Positions 1 through 11,405 of a stretch of DNA of 64,000 nucleotides are shown here, one piece after another; position 1 is the first letter of the stretch; the number at the start of each line of letters is the position of its first letter. The stretch lies in assembly GCA_034231615.1 (NCBI GenBank), contig CM067322.1, positions 60,048,745 through 60,112,744 on the forward strand. Reading direction: 5' to 3'. The position numbers were made by a program, and so were the translations under genes. The notes below the pieces were generated by a model. It made no database searches. It had not been told where the DNA came from and saw nothing but the letters and a program-made list of their open reading frames with translations. Origin of the DNA: Meghimatium bilineatum. Lineage: Eukaryota > Mollusca > Gastropoda > Stylommatophora > Philomycidae.

Positions 1-862
1 AATCTTGTTCAAACATTATTCATTTCTCCAGACTGATCCTCAAACTCCTGCCATTTTCCAGGACTTTCCTCTGGTTTGTCTATAGACGTAAAAAAATTGT
101 AATGACATCTTGGTCCAGAGTCACCACATGTCTTATGTTCCTGACCATTTTGGCACTATTCTTTGACTGTTACATAAGTAGTTCAGATTCTTTCGGTTTC
201 ATTTCCTAAGACACTATTTATGAGACCTTTACATGTAAATCCCGTAATGTCATTTACGTTACCATATGTAAACGATGGGACAAGATGTATATAGACGGAA
301 CGGACTTAGATTGAGTGACCGCTTCTGCAGGAATCTTCATGTCATTAGACACAGAACACCTACTCCTGTAGCGTTACATTTCATTGGCGATAGTCACCGT
401 GGTGCCCGTGATATCCAGGTCACCACGCTCAGATTCTGCACCACTGATGATAGTTCTAGGTACACCCCTGTAAAATCGATTTATTTTCGAGTTTGGTACC
501 CTTAAGGTTTTGGACCATAATTCCGACCAGTCATTTGTTTAAATTTTGGTTAGTGTCGACGTCGTTTTACTGCAGTAAATTTTTTTTTCAGTAATTGTTT
601 TCATTTCATTTCGTTATCATTTCCCGTTTTCTTTTTCAACAAAACCCACTCCCATGCCTACTTGTGTATACCTATGTCATTATCACCTTGGACATCGTAC
701 TGTTTAATGTGTTCTAGCGCCTCTGTGATAGTACCATTGTTTTTACTGTTTTTTCACTGTTTGTTTTATATATTCGTGATAAAGACCTTACGGTTGAAAC
801 GTTGAAAATGGCTGTATATTCGCCCGTGTGTTGCCGGGGCCCGAAAGGGGAGCACAGAATAG
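1..862. other. Intergenic, nothing recognised
   Basis: Unique-looking AT-rich DNA. Short open frames here show no family signature or codon-level conservation that I can recognise. Confidence 0.5.
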
Positions 863-1105
863 CAACACTGTTTACCTTCCATGCATGTCGTAACAGACAA
901 CTAAGGAGGTTATGGGATGGATTTGGCTGCCACATCCCATATAGGTCAGTGACCCAAAGCCATGCTGAAGTCGGATGTGTCAGGCCGAAAGGCGCAGATA
1001 TCGCAGCAATGCTATAAACCATGACACAATGCATTCCGTTCTCCGGATTACATCATGATAATCTTCAGGAGTTTGAGAACGAACGCAGAAAAAGAAGAAG
1101 TCTTG
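863..1105 (-). repeat. Dispersed repeat family 1, copy a (inverted relative to copy b)
   Basis: Read on the minus strand it starts in a CTTCTTCTT tract, passes through CTCAAACTCCTGAAGATTA and GACACATCCGACTTCAGC, and ends near AAACAGTGTTG. The segment at 1248-1496 follows the same order on the plus strand. Fragments of the same family appear at 21905-21960 (+), 27620-27665 (+, short), 28150-28318 (-) and 36010-36140 (-). No coding potential is seen. It may be a SINE or the tail of a larger element. Confidence 0.6.
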
Positions 1106-1247
1106 TATAGTGTGATTTGTGTGATGTCGTATAAATACCACATATTCCTATATATAGTCTGTTCATCAGCCTGAAACTACTACAAAACTTGTGTTCTATG
1201 CACGTACTATTAATACTTAATATTTGCAACATAACGCCAAGACTTTA

Positions 1248-1496
1248 TCCTACTTCTTCTTTTATGTTCATTCTTAAACTCCTGCAGATTAGCGGAATGT
1301 GTTCTGAAGAATGTACTGTGTTTAATTTGGTTTATAACTTGATGCGATATTTACGACTCTCACTTTATTATCCGACACATCCTACTTCAGCATGGGTTAT
1401 GTGTCACTTTTGCATAAATGGGATAGGACAGTCAACTCTACACCATGACCACCCTAGCAGCCCCTTACGACATGCATAAAAGATAAATAGTGTTGA
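1248..1496 (+). repeat. Dispersed repeat family 1, copy b
   Basis: Collinear with the reverse complement of 863-1105. Shared blocks include AAACTCCTG-AGATTA, GACACATCC-ACTTCAGCATGG and TTACGACATGCAT. It is followed by a short (CTT)n run at 1498-1518. The two copies form an imperfect inverted pair with a spacer of about 140 bases. Confidence 0.6.
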
Positions 1497-1531
1497 TTCT
1501 TCTTCTTCTTCTTCTTTCGTTCACTTGAAAC

Positions 1532-1790
1532 TCACTTCGTCTCCTTAATAAAACTCACAGTCTGTTGTAGTTCATACAGTGTCCCATAGAGTTTTGATTC
1601 CAGTGTTGTTTCCTCTAGCCAATATGTCTGCCTCAGCGTTTCATGCTCAGAACACTCTTGAAGTATATGTTTGGCACTCTGTGCTGCCTGTCCACATGTA
1701 CACATGGCCGTGTTGCCAATAGTGTTGATATTCGCTGCTCCCTTTTCTGGACGACATCACAAGGGGTAGTCTTTTAAGTTTCAATTTAAG
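1532..1790 (-). pseudogene. LINE ORF2 C-terminal relic (RNase H-type LINE)
   Basis: The minus strand reads CTCGQAAQSAKHILQECSEH, then ETLRQTYW, and ends in VSFIKETK with stop at 1532-1534. This is the cysteine/histidine-rich tail (C-x-C with H/C downstream) that closes ORF2 of Jockey/I-group LINEs after the RNase H domain. Only about 65 residues are readable and the rest is lost upstream. A separate relic of the same general class lies at 16580-17130. Confidence 0.6.
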
Positions 1791-1859
1791 TACTGTCACC
1801 TGTGTTTATTCTGTGTAATAAACTCAAATCGGCGAATGTATAATACCGATGACTGCGTT

Positions 1860-2297
1860 TTAATATCACCGATCTGAATGGTGCTTGACGATAATGAAAT
1901 TACATGTGATTACTATCTATCATGGTAATGGATCATGGTAATGAAATCAAAGAGTTTTTAGTTATCACATTTACGATTTTATACTGTTACCGATGTAAAT
2001 ATGAAGTTATCAAATGTTAGTTTATTTCTATGCCCAAGAATTACAAGCCATGAAGCTCGCATTTCATATGTGCAATATTGGGGAGGGCTTTCACATACCG
2101 AAAACTTCACATCTTACTGAATTGAAATGATGTGGCAATTCTACTACTCAGATGATGTGTAGAAGTTATGTTTCAATATTATGTATGCAGATATCCAAAC
2201 ACGACAGAATGCAATCATTTGGTGGTATCATTGTCGGTCACGTTTGACCCCACAGACCGTATTACAGCATGCCTTTAAATAGAGAGTCATACACATA

Positions 2298-2298
<1 letters not shown>
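1860..2298. other. Intergenic, nothing recognised
   Basis: AT-rich sequence without a recognisable domain, RNA gene or repeat structure. Confidence 0.4.
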
Positions 2299-2348
<50 letters not shown>

Positions 2349-2388
2349 CACACACACACATACACACACACACATATATATAGTGTTA
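2299..2388. repeat. (CA)n microsatellite
   Basis: Long CA tract with few interruptions (one CG-CA change, one TA-CA change), ending in a short TATATATA. Confidence 0.95.
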
Positions 2389-2698
2389 TTGTCAGAAAAC
2401 TGCTCACGGCATATTTATAAATACTTTTACTAATACTATTATTTGTTTCATAGTTTATTTGACATTATTAACCCCGATGGTAAAATATTTACTTTAGTCC
2501 ACTATGCATAAAATTATTAAACACGTTCTCGTTCCGGATGTTCGTAAATTATGTCTACGGTATTTTGCCAATTTTAACCCCTCCCTCCCCCATTCTCTAA
2601 AACAAACGTGTAGAAACAAGTACACACAAATATACGATTTTTTCAAATATTTCTAAAGAATATCACATTCAAAGAATTTAGTCATGTATCGTCTTGTC

Positions 2699-3530
2699 TT
2701 AGCCACACATGTCGCGAAGTGTCGCAGGGAGCCTAAGTCTTCTTTCTAATGCCAAATGTGATGTAAAAGTTGCATTTGTTGTTGTAATACATGTTGTTGT
2801 AATACATGTTGTTGTAATACATGTTGTTGTAGTATGTCTCCGATGTTATTAATCCATCTGCCTCTAGGTCTTGCTGTGTACCGAGATATTCTTCTGTTAT
2901 AGGCGGTTATAGGCTGGAATGCGATCTGGTTCCATACTCATATGGTGATCGAATCACTTAATCTGTTGTCTTTCTATACTGTATATTTGATGCTTGGTAC
3001 AGTTCCTATATACAATTTCTTATGTTATCATTTCTTATGTAGTCTGTTGTTTGACCCCAACGATCTTCCTTAGAAATCCATCTCACAGGTTGCAATTTCT
3101 CTCTCTTGCGTCTTGGATAGTGACCATGATTTAAATTGATAGCACAAAGTTGGTATAAATATACTGTTTATCAATATTTGTTTCGCAGCCAAATTGATGT
3201 AAGGGTGTTTGAGCAGTGGTCAATTGGTATGAGACTGCGTTGGTTTCTTGGTATAGTGTTTCACTTTCTCTGTCCAGTTTGCTGTCTTCGGTGAAAATGC
3301 TTCCCAAATATTTTTCTTGTACTTGTCTGAGGTTGTTTTCGTTAATATGTATGTTCAATGGACCAGGTAGTCTACTGATTTTCATAGTTTCTGTTTTTGA
3401 TGTGTTCATTTTCATGTTGTATTTTTTTGCAAGCTGAGTTTAGTGCATTTACATGTCTCTGTAATTGTGTTTCGTCCTCATACATTAAATTATGATCGTC
3501 TGCAAAGAGCAATTTATTTACAGAGTTGTT
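2699..3530 (-). pseudogene. Non-LTR reverse transcriptase C-terminal relic
   Basis: On the minus strand it starts near the RT active site, LLFADDHNLM (FADD codons at 3494-3505). It continues through TSKTETMKISRLPGPLNI and KYLGSIFTED (RT thumb), then SKTQERNCNL and a region with IKYIERQQIKWF-like spacing, and ends in RLPATLRDMCG with stop TAA at 2699-2701. Several frameshifts and stops break it. Near the end it has an in-frame run of 15-bp repeats (2776-2835) encoding LQQHV several times. Confidence 0.75.
2776..2835. repeat. 15-bp tandem repeat inside LINE relic
   Basis: About 3.5 copies of the unit ATGTTGTTGTAATAC. The period is a multiple of three, so the LINE frame is kept across the repeat. 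Confidence 0.85.
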
Positions 3531-3766
3531 TAAAATTTAGTTGATATATTAAAAATATTTAGTTAGTGTCAACTTTCCTCAACCCTCCCCCCCCCCATAT
3601 TGTCAACAACTGTCAAACTTTTTCATACCCCTCCACTCCATCCCAAATGTTAATGTAATTTATGAACAGGTTCATACTGCCATATTTACCAGAAAGTCAC
3701 TAGAGACACTCCAGTGTACCTAATTGTGTCTAAAGATATACATTTGAGAATCACTGTCGTTCAGTG

Positions 3767-3810
3767 TATAAAAAAGATAGTTTTAGAAGGCGACATGCTT
3801 AGTCAGATAA
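3767..3810 (+). promoter_or_regulatory. Candidate TATA box and initiator of the HPGD-like gene
   Basis: TATAAAAAA begins at 3767, and an initiator-like AGTCAGAT lies at 3801-3808, about 34 bases downstream. The start codon follows about 100 bases later. The spacing fits a core promoter. In AT-rich DNA such a match can be chance, and a further 5' UTR exon upstream is possible. Confidence 0.3.
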
Positions 3811-3905
3811 CAATTCGTTACGAAAGTTCATGCTTACATCGTTTTTATTATACACAATATTCCTGACTAAGTTTGAGGAAGGGTTCATATTTTTTGGAGC
3901 CAGTC

Positions 3906-3998
3906 ATGGATCTTTCAGGAAAAGTTGTCTTCATCACTGGAGCTGCTCAAGGCTTGGGGAAGGCATACGCAAGGGCTGTACTTGAGCAGGGAGGCAAG
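3906..3998 (+). CDS. HPGD: HPGD-like exon 1
   Basis: Residues 1-31, ending in phase 0 at donor GTGAGT. The exon carries strand 1 and the glycine-rich NAD loop TGAAQGLG. ATG at 3906 is the first in-frame ATG after an in-frame TGA at 3864-3866. It has G at -3 and G at +4, a good initiation context. The N-terminus starts directly with the usual MDLSGKV-type SDR opening, so no leader is missing. Confidence 0.9.
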
Positions 3999-5780
3999 GT
4001 GAGTTATATTTTACATTATGCAACATTTACGAAAATCCATGTTCAGTGGTGTAAACATAAATCTATTTCTGAGTAGGGACGGATGAGACAGATTAACAGA
4101 CAGGTAGACTACTTCTACATTCGTTTTCCTACTTTTGCTATTTATCAGGAAATAGTTTGGAAAATTAAATGCATTGATTTATGTTTTGCAGCACTGCTAC
4201 AATATACCATTCGCCCTGACATGTCCGGCTTCAACTTTGACCTACATTGGATGGGTTATTCAAACCCACGTCAAGCCCCCTTAGTCGTTTCTCACAACAT
4301 GTATGACAATCACGTGCATTATTCTTTGCTCCCTTTCGTGCCCCAGTAACGCAATTACAGAATGAAGAATAGTTTTGATTGTAGTTCAGAGAATGAATCT
4401 ATATGCTAATGACACGGTTGCCAGATAAAGACTGTCATTTAAAGCATAAATAAAAACACAAATAAAACATCAGAAAAAGCCAATATGACATCCCTGGCTA
4501 ATGGACGCATCTAAAATATGGCATATATTAGAAAATGTTTATATTTAGTTTTATACATAAGTTTGAGACGCTTTGTCAAATGTCTTGAATGAGTTTTTTT
4601 TTGTTTGATGTATTTGAGAGATTGTAAAACTAAATATGAATCACTGAAGATTGCAATTTTTGGGTATAAGCTCTCGATTATTGAATATCTGAATAGCGGT
4701 GAGTATGAATTTTGTCTTTGTCCTTAAATTTGTACATTTGATTCCCATGTCAAGACATTAGTTCATTTGTGGTGTCGCTTAAAAACATGATGAATATTCG
4801 ACTGTCACCATATCGTCTGTGTACACGTGTGTCCAGATATTTTATTAATATTTGACTTTAAACATTTCAAGTCATAAATGTCTTTGATGCGTGCGTGGTC
4901 TTATTCAATGAGTACTCCTTGATCAGAGTTCAGAGAACTAATGGAAAATGTTTGTGTCCTTTGTTGATAATGCATCAAACATGCTGGTAGTTTCTAATGA
5001 GGCAGAATATTGTAAAATGATTCTCATGCCACGTAGTTTGGAATTTTCCTTTGGAAAATCAGAAATTGTTTCTTCAAAAACATTTTGTGATGTTGTGTCC
5101 TTTTAGCCTCTATGATTGTACATATTGTAAAAAAAATATTATTTTTTCTTCATAAATCTAGAGGTGTGGTGTAGGCAGTTCGGGTCAATGTCCTTCCTTC
5201 CATTGTTCCAATATTATTCCAAATCCTATATTTTTTATTATGCTTTCTCTGTTTTGGCTACAGAGGTCCAACAGCTAGAGTTGTATTCCATAGGTATTCA
5301 TAATTCAGCTGCCCCTTTGTGTATATTTGTTTCATTTTTAGTTCACGCTAAAAAAATGAAATGTAATGTATTCTATATGTGGCTTTCCATAAAATGTGTC
5401 AACAATTAGAGGGTGCGGGGTAGTAGACAAAATGTAGATAGCTTTTGACAAGATTTGGGGGGTTGACAAGAGGTTACTTCAAGATAAGTGAGTTTTTAAA
5501 TTATACATCAATAATTTAATTAATTTGAAAAAAAATTACTTCAAATGAAAAAATAACGTGTTTGTTAGTTATTTTCCGATTAAAACAATTTGAGGGAAGG
5601 AGGTAAAAAAATGTTTTGACATAAGCAGGGTGTCCCTAAATTCTTGACATTTGTTGATACAAGAGGAAGATAAAAATTTGTCAACATATTGTTGACGTAA
5701 TTTCAGGACTGCCCCTACAATCATGACCCTTTTCTCATGATACATATTGTTGAATGTTGTAGCTATTTATTGGTTATTAT

Positions 5781-5866
<86 letters not shown>

Positions 5867-8800
5867 AATATTCATTGAAAAATGTATTCATCAAGAACGT
5901 GATCTTCACTACAATTTCAGTGATTTTACAAAGGTCTTTGACCGTGTTTGGCATGATTGTCTATAGCTGATACTGAGACAATTTACAGTTGAGACCTCAA
6001 ACATAGACATTATTGAATCACTTTACAAAAATGCAAGTAGTGCTGTCTTATCAAATAATATAACTGGAGAGTTCTTTTAAACAAATGTGGGAGTTTGGGA
6101 AGCATGTATAGTATCTCCAGCACTTTTCAACATCTCAATAGAAGATCATCTGAAAAGAGAAACAGGGGAAGTTCCAGATAAATATAGATAGACGGCATCA
6201 GAGAAATACGAGAACAGAAAGTTTACACTATAGCATCGGCATTACAGTTAGTAACAAACGAAGTCTTCGGCTTCATGTGACGCCTAGCGGTACACATGAA
6301 TAGGACAAGACAAGACACGACTTATATATCACGACTCAACATATGCCTAGAGCATATCATACAGGAGACCTACAGGACTACAAAACGTCTATATCGATCG
6401 ACGATCGCCCTATTTGTAATTTGTGCTTCGCTGATGATATTGATCTTATAGCTGGGTCAGAACAAAAATTACAAGAGTTAACAACAAAATTTGAAAACGT
6501 TACCAGCAAGTAAGGAATGTAAATCAAAAAAGAAAAGAACGTGGCCTTGGTTAACAGCAGAGATACAGAAGCACAGACCAACATCATGATTAATGGATAT
6601 AAACTTGAGGAAGTGAATACTTTCAAATATCTCAGATCTAGCATATGCAGTGATTGAAAATACAAAGCAGCGTTAAATATACGTACTGGGAAGGTGTTAG
6701 CTCTTATGTCAAGGTTAAACCTAATTTGGAAATGCAATATCAGTGTTAGAGTGAAAATCAAACTTGAAACTCGCTATTGCTTTCTATTGTGTTGTATGAT
6801 TGTGAGAGTTTGACACTCACTATGGACACGGAGAGACGATTACATGCCTTCGAATACAAATGCAACAGAAGAATTCTGTTAATCTCCTTTCGAGAGCTTA
6901 AGGTAAATGTGTACGCAGGAAATAGAGATGTATACTAGAGTGCGTTCATCAATAGTTGATCACCAATATTGTCTATTATCTCCGTAATTACTGGGCGTAT
7001 GTGCTTCATATTTTGCATTGGTGTATGCTTTCATAATCACGTTAAAGATAGATTTATGATTTATTATTATCTAGACTGAACGGATGTATCGCAGCAGTCC
7101 TTACGAATGTCGTTTTCACGGTAGCAATGATTTTTTTTTTATGTGGAAAAGAAATGTTACAGTAATTGCTGGTATAGGCGTATCGTTCATTTTGTTGTCA
7201 TGTTAGAATGTGGAGAAATTAAAAAATGGCCAGCCAGTGGACACACATCGCAGAGATAATAAAAAGATGATTCATCATCAACAGGTGCCGTGCCAGCTGG
7301 CGTAGTCGATCATAGCTCTCCATAACTCTCTGTCTACAGTATTATGTATCAAGATCAGTGTTGTTACCGTGCCATGCCAGGATGTCAAACTGCCTAATAT
7401 TTTCTCACGTTGTCGCCCCCTGTCTCTGTTGCCCGCAGTCTTGCCTGTTGTGACTATGGTCGTCAAACCTGCCTGTCTCATGAAGTAATGGTTAACGATT
7501 ATAAAAACGGGTTTAAAAGGCGCCAATGATTTGTTCATTGTACTCGAGTAATTGTTACTCTAGTCATTGTACTCGAGTAAATGGACATTATCAGTCCGGA
7601 CCTTAAATTTTCCACCTCTTCTCCTTACACATTCTATTTGGCTCTGCATGATTGTGTTAGAGTTAACTTCATTTCTCATCAAATGACTCAAGTTTACTAC
7701 GTTTAACGATTGTGAATATGGCTGTTCAGCAAGGGTATATATTAAATATCTCATATGTCTTTATAATGATAGATGTGTCACTTCCGCTGTGTTCTTTCCA
7801 TATGGTCACTCTTACATTGATGTTATCTAAATACTTTTTCTTCTCAGTCTTCCATTGGCTTTGTTTCTAATTCATCTGATTTTTTATTCATTTTCCGATG
7901 AATGGTAAAGATCGATAATTGTAGTTCGTTGAATAAGATGCAACTTATCTTTTTGCCAATATTCTTCTTCGACTTTCAATATATGGTCTTCACATTTTAT
8001 CCATAATTCTTTGTCAAAGGCGGAGAGTATATTATATGCAATTTTCAGAACATCGTTAAGAACATCATTAAGTTTGAAGGTCTTTGCCACATTTTTGAAT
8101 GTGTGTTAGTGTTCGTTCTCAAATTCTCGTTGCAGTTCTTGTAGCAGAAGAAAGGTTCTACTAAATTTCCAGCAAGATGAAGCACAGAGAATGGAGATGT
8201 TTTGTGTCGCATTATTTGCGCCAATTACCGAAACATCCTACTTTGGCTGTGATATGCATGATTTCAGTGCTTTGCCAGTCCCAATTAACAGTTGTCGTTG
8301 GTATACTTACTTCTAGTATATCCGCTTGTGTGTCACAACTTGTTTAATATCGTTGCTTGTGGATCTACCTACCGTAGTTGTAAAACGTTAGTCTTGTGTT
8401 CGAGAGATCGCCGATTCGAACCCGAATTGTGACATCTTGTTTACAAGGGGCATTTCTTCTAGGAGTTAATTGCTATGGGTAGTGCTCAGCAGGTGATGTG
8501 TTGTTTCGTTAGGGGGAGGGGGTGTAATATTGTGAACTCGAGTACTATGAACAAATCATTGGCGCCTTTTAAACCCGTTTTTATAATCGTTAACCATTAC
8601 TTCATGAGACAGGCAGGTTTGAAGACCATAGTCACAACAGGCAAGACTGCAGGCAACAGAGACAGGGGGCGACAACGTGAGAAAATATTAGGCAGTTTGA
8701 CAGCCTGGCATGGCAAGGTAACAACAATGATATTGATACATAATACTGTAGACAGAGAGTTGTGGAGAGCTATGATCGACTACGCCAGCTGGCACGGCAC

Positions 8801-11328
8801 CTGTTGATGATAAATCATTTTTTTATTATCTCTGCGATGTGTGTCCACCGTCGTCTTTGCTTGCTATTGTTTTTTTCTCGTAACTAGTCACTCCATCACA
8901 TACATCCACTGCAACCTAAGTTGTATTTGTTGTACTTGAATTATCTATTACAAATTGACATTATATTTTGATTGGTAAGATCATCATCATTGCTCTTTAA
9001 CCAAAGACATACGTGTCTCAATAATTTGCTGTACAGAAACACTATAGCAGGTTTAGTCGATGTATTTTAATGAGGCCAAATTTCGTCCTTTTCTACTGAG
9101 TACATGACCTCATGATGACATACATTAAAACAAAAATGAGAGAATTTTGATTCACATTAGCAATCTATTTCATTATGCGACTGTGTCATATATGTACACA
9201 TTTTAAAAACTGTTCGTAATGGTAGGATAATAATGATGATAACGGTAAGTGTTGTTAGTAGTTGGGAACTTGTCCGCAAAGCACTCTTATTTAGATACCT
9301 CTGCTTTGTGTACATTTATTTTGGTTCAGAACAAGCAGACGAAAACACACTTCAATTTTATATCCGACGTTTTAGATACTCACTGCGCATGACAATTCAC
9401 TGGTATTTGTTGCTACAATAACAAACATTGCTGCTGCTAACGCAAACGTGGCGGTTAATGTTATGAGTCTCCCAGCCCAAAAATTAGCAAGAATTGGTTG
9501 TGAATTGGTTATATTTATACAAATATAAAGCAGAAACATGCTACGCCCTGAAGATAATATCTCTTGTCTACATTTCTTCTGCGTGCTACACACTTGGAGG
9601 GTGGAGCTCCCAGTGCGCAGCGCACAGGACGAATGGTTGTTGTTTTACTATATACGCGTTACGGTAGTTAATGAGTTTGCCTCTCTTTTGAAGAGGCGTG
9701 TCCCTTTCAACCACTGGACAAAGTCCATAGATCAGGACACACTACCATAAAATATTAGAGGTGACAAAGACCCCAATTTTTTTTGTTTTTTTTTTGCTAT
9801 ATATTTGCGCTACGGAAGCAAAATGAAAATAATATCTCACTGAACTAGTTTGGGGTAGCGTAAATGGAGAAACAATAAACATCGTGTCAATATCTATACT
9901 ATCTTGAAAGCTATCGTGCAGAATTTATGTGCAAATCAAGGACAAGAGCCACAGACAGCATATTTCATGCTATTCTCGTTCTTATGCAAGATTACTTGTC
10001 TCAATAAAACTTGTTGCATTATTTCTGATTTTGTCCATTGTATTATATTTTGTTATATTCCTTTGTACCCTAGTTACGGGTAAACTTCGTTCTGCTATTG
10101 TTCCGTTATATATGTGTTGACTTCCACTAGTACAGTACTGTTTTTTTTTTCTCTTTTGTTCTATTCACCTAACATAATTTTAAGCTTCGAATGCACATAC
10201 CCACTTTTTTCAATATGGAAATATTATGCTCAATATAAAAGGGTTTGTTCATTGTCGAACTTTAAATCGGTAAGAGGAGTTGATTAAATAAAAGTGTCTG
10301 ATTTAAGAATACGTACACAGAATTAGGGATCCGCGTTAGTGCAGTGGTTAGCGCACTATGTTTTCAGATCGCAACGGCTCCCAGGTCGACCCAGCCTTAA
10401 ATGGGTACCGGATTAATCCGGGAAGTAAAGACTGCGAGGGAGAGGAGATGGCTACCGCCCTCATTTGCAGAGCCTGTGAAATGTGAGATCGCTAACATCT
10501 CACACCCCTACGGCATTAATAAATGATATGGGTTACTTTACTTTTTTTTTACACAGAATTTAGTGTTATTGGTAATATATTCGAGAAAAAATCAATGTTT
10601 ATGTTATTGCATCACTCTATATTATTATGATAACGCATATTTAATAATGAAATTGTAATTTATATTTTAACTTTTGACAGGTTTTCCTTGCAGATGTGAA
10701 TTCTAAAGTTGGCAATGCCACTTGTGAGGAGTTTAAGAAAAGTTTCTCTGACAAAAATGTCAAATTTTCTGCCTTCGATGTCACAAACCAGCAGAAATTT
10801 AGAGGTAAATCAGATCACAGATGCTAATATTGGAAATAATAAATGAATGATTCCAATATTCATTAATTCAAGAAATCACAATGCGACGATTCTAAATTCC
10901 GGCGTTGGTTTTCACTCTCTGCCTGTCAGCAATATGTAATCTGAAGACCAGAATGCGTATTATCATAGTTTATAGTCTCAATCTTCACTGCGATATGTGC
11001 GCCTTTGGATAACCCCACCCATGACCATTACATAATATCACTTATTTTGGCCATTTTTAAATGACACGGACCATGAAATTTATTTTTTATCATTTTTGTT
11101 CAATTTGAAAACTATTTTATAAATAAGAGTTCACAAATTTAACCACATCTCACATGAAATTTGACTTGAATTAAATTTAAAAATCTGGCAAATCCTGCTT
11201 TGACTTGAGTTAGCTTCAAAGTGATTATTTTGTCATTATGAGACTATGAGACGTAACAGCCAACTATAGTACAAACAGTACTATGTTCCCCTGCCTAAAG
11301 AATTATTTATAGAAAGACTATTATTGTC

Positions 11329-11405
<77 letters not shown>

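Noticed and set aside
275..505. Open frame of 76 codons
   Set aside because: No recognisable domain, no neighbouring exons or splice context; length is within chance expectation.
3873..3905. Upstream extension of exon 1 from a TTG codon
   Set aside because: There is no ATG upstream in frame after the TGA at 3864. ATG at 3906 has a good context and matches the usual SDR N-terminus.
8367..8435. A functional tRNA gene
   Set aside because: Good B box but weak A box and no acceptor stem that I can pair; more likely a SINE fragment.
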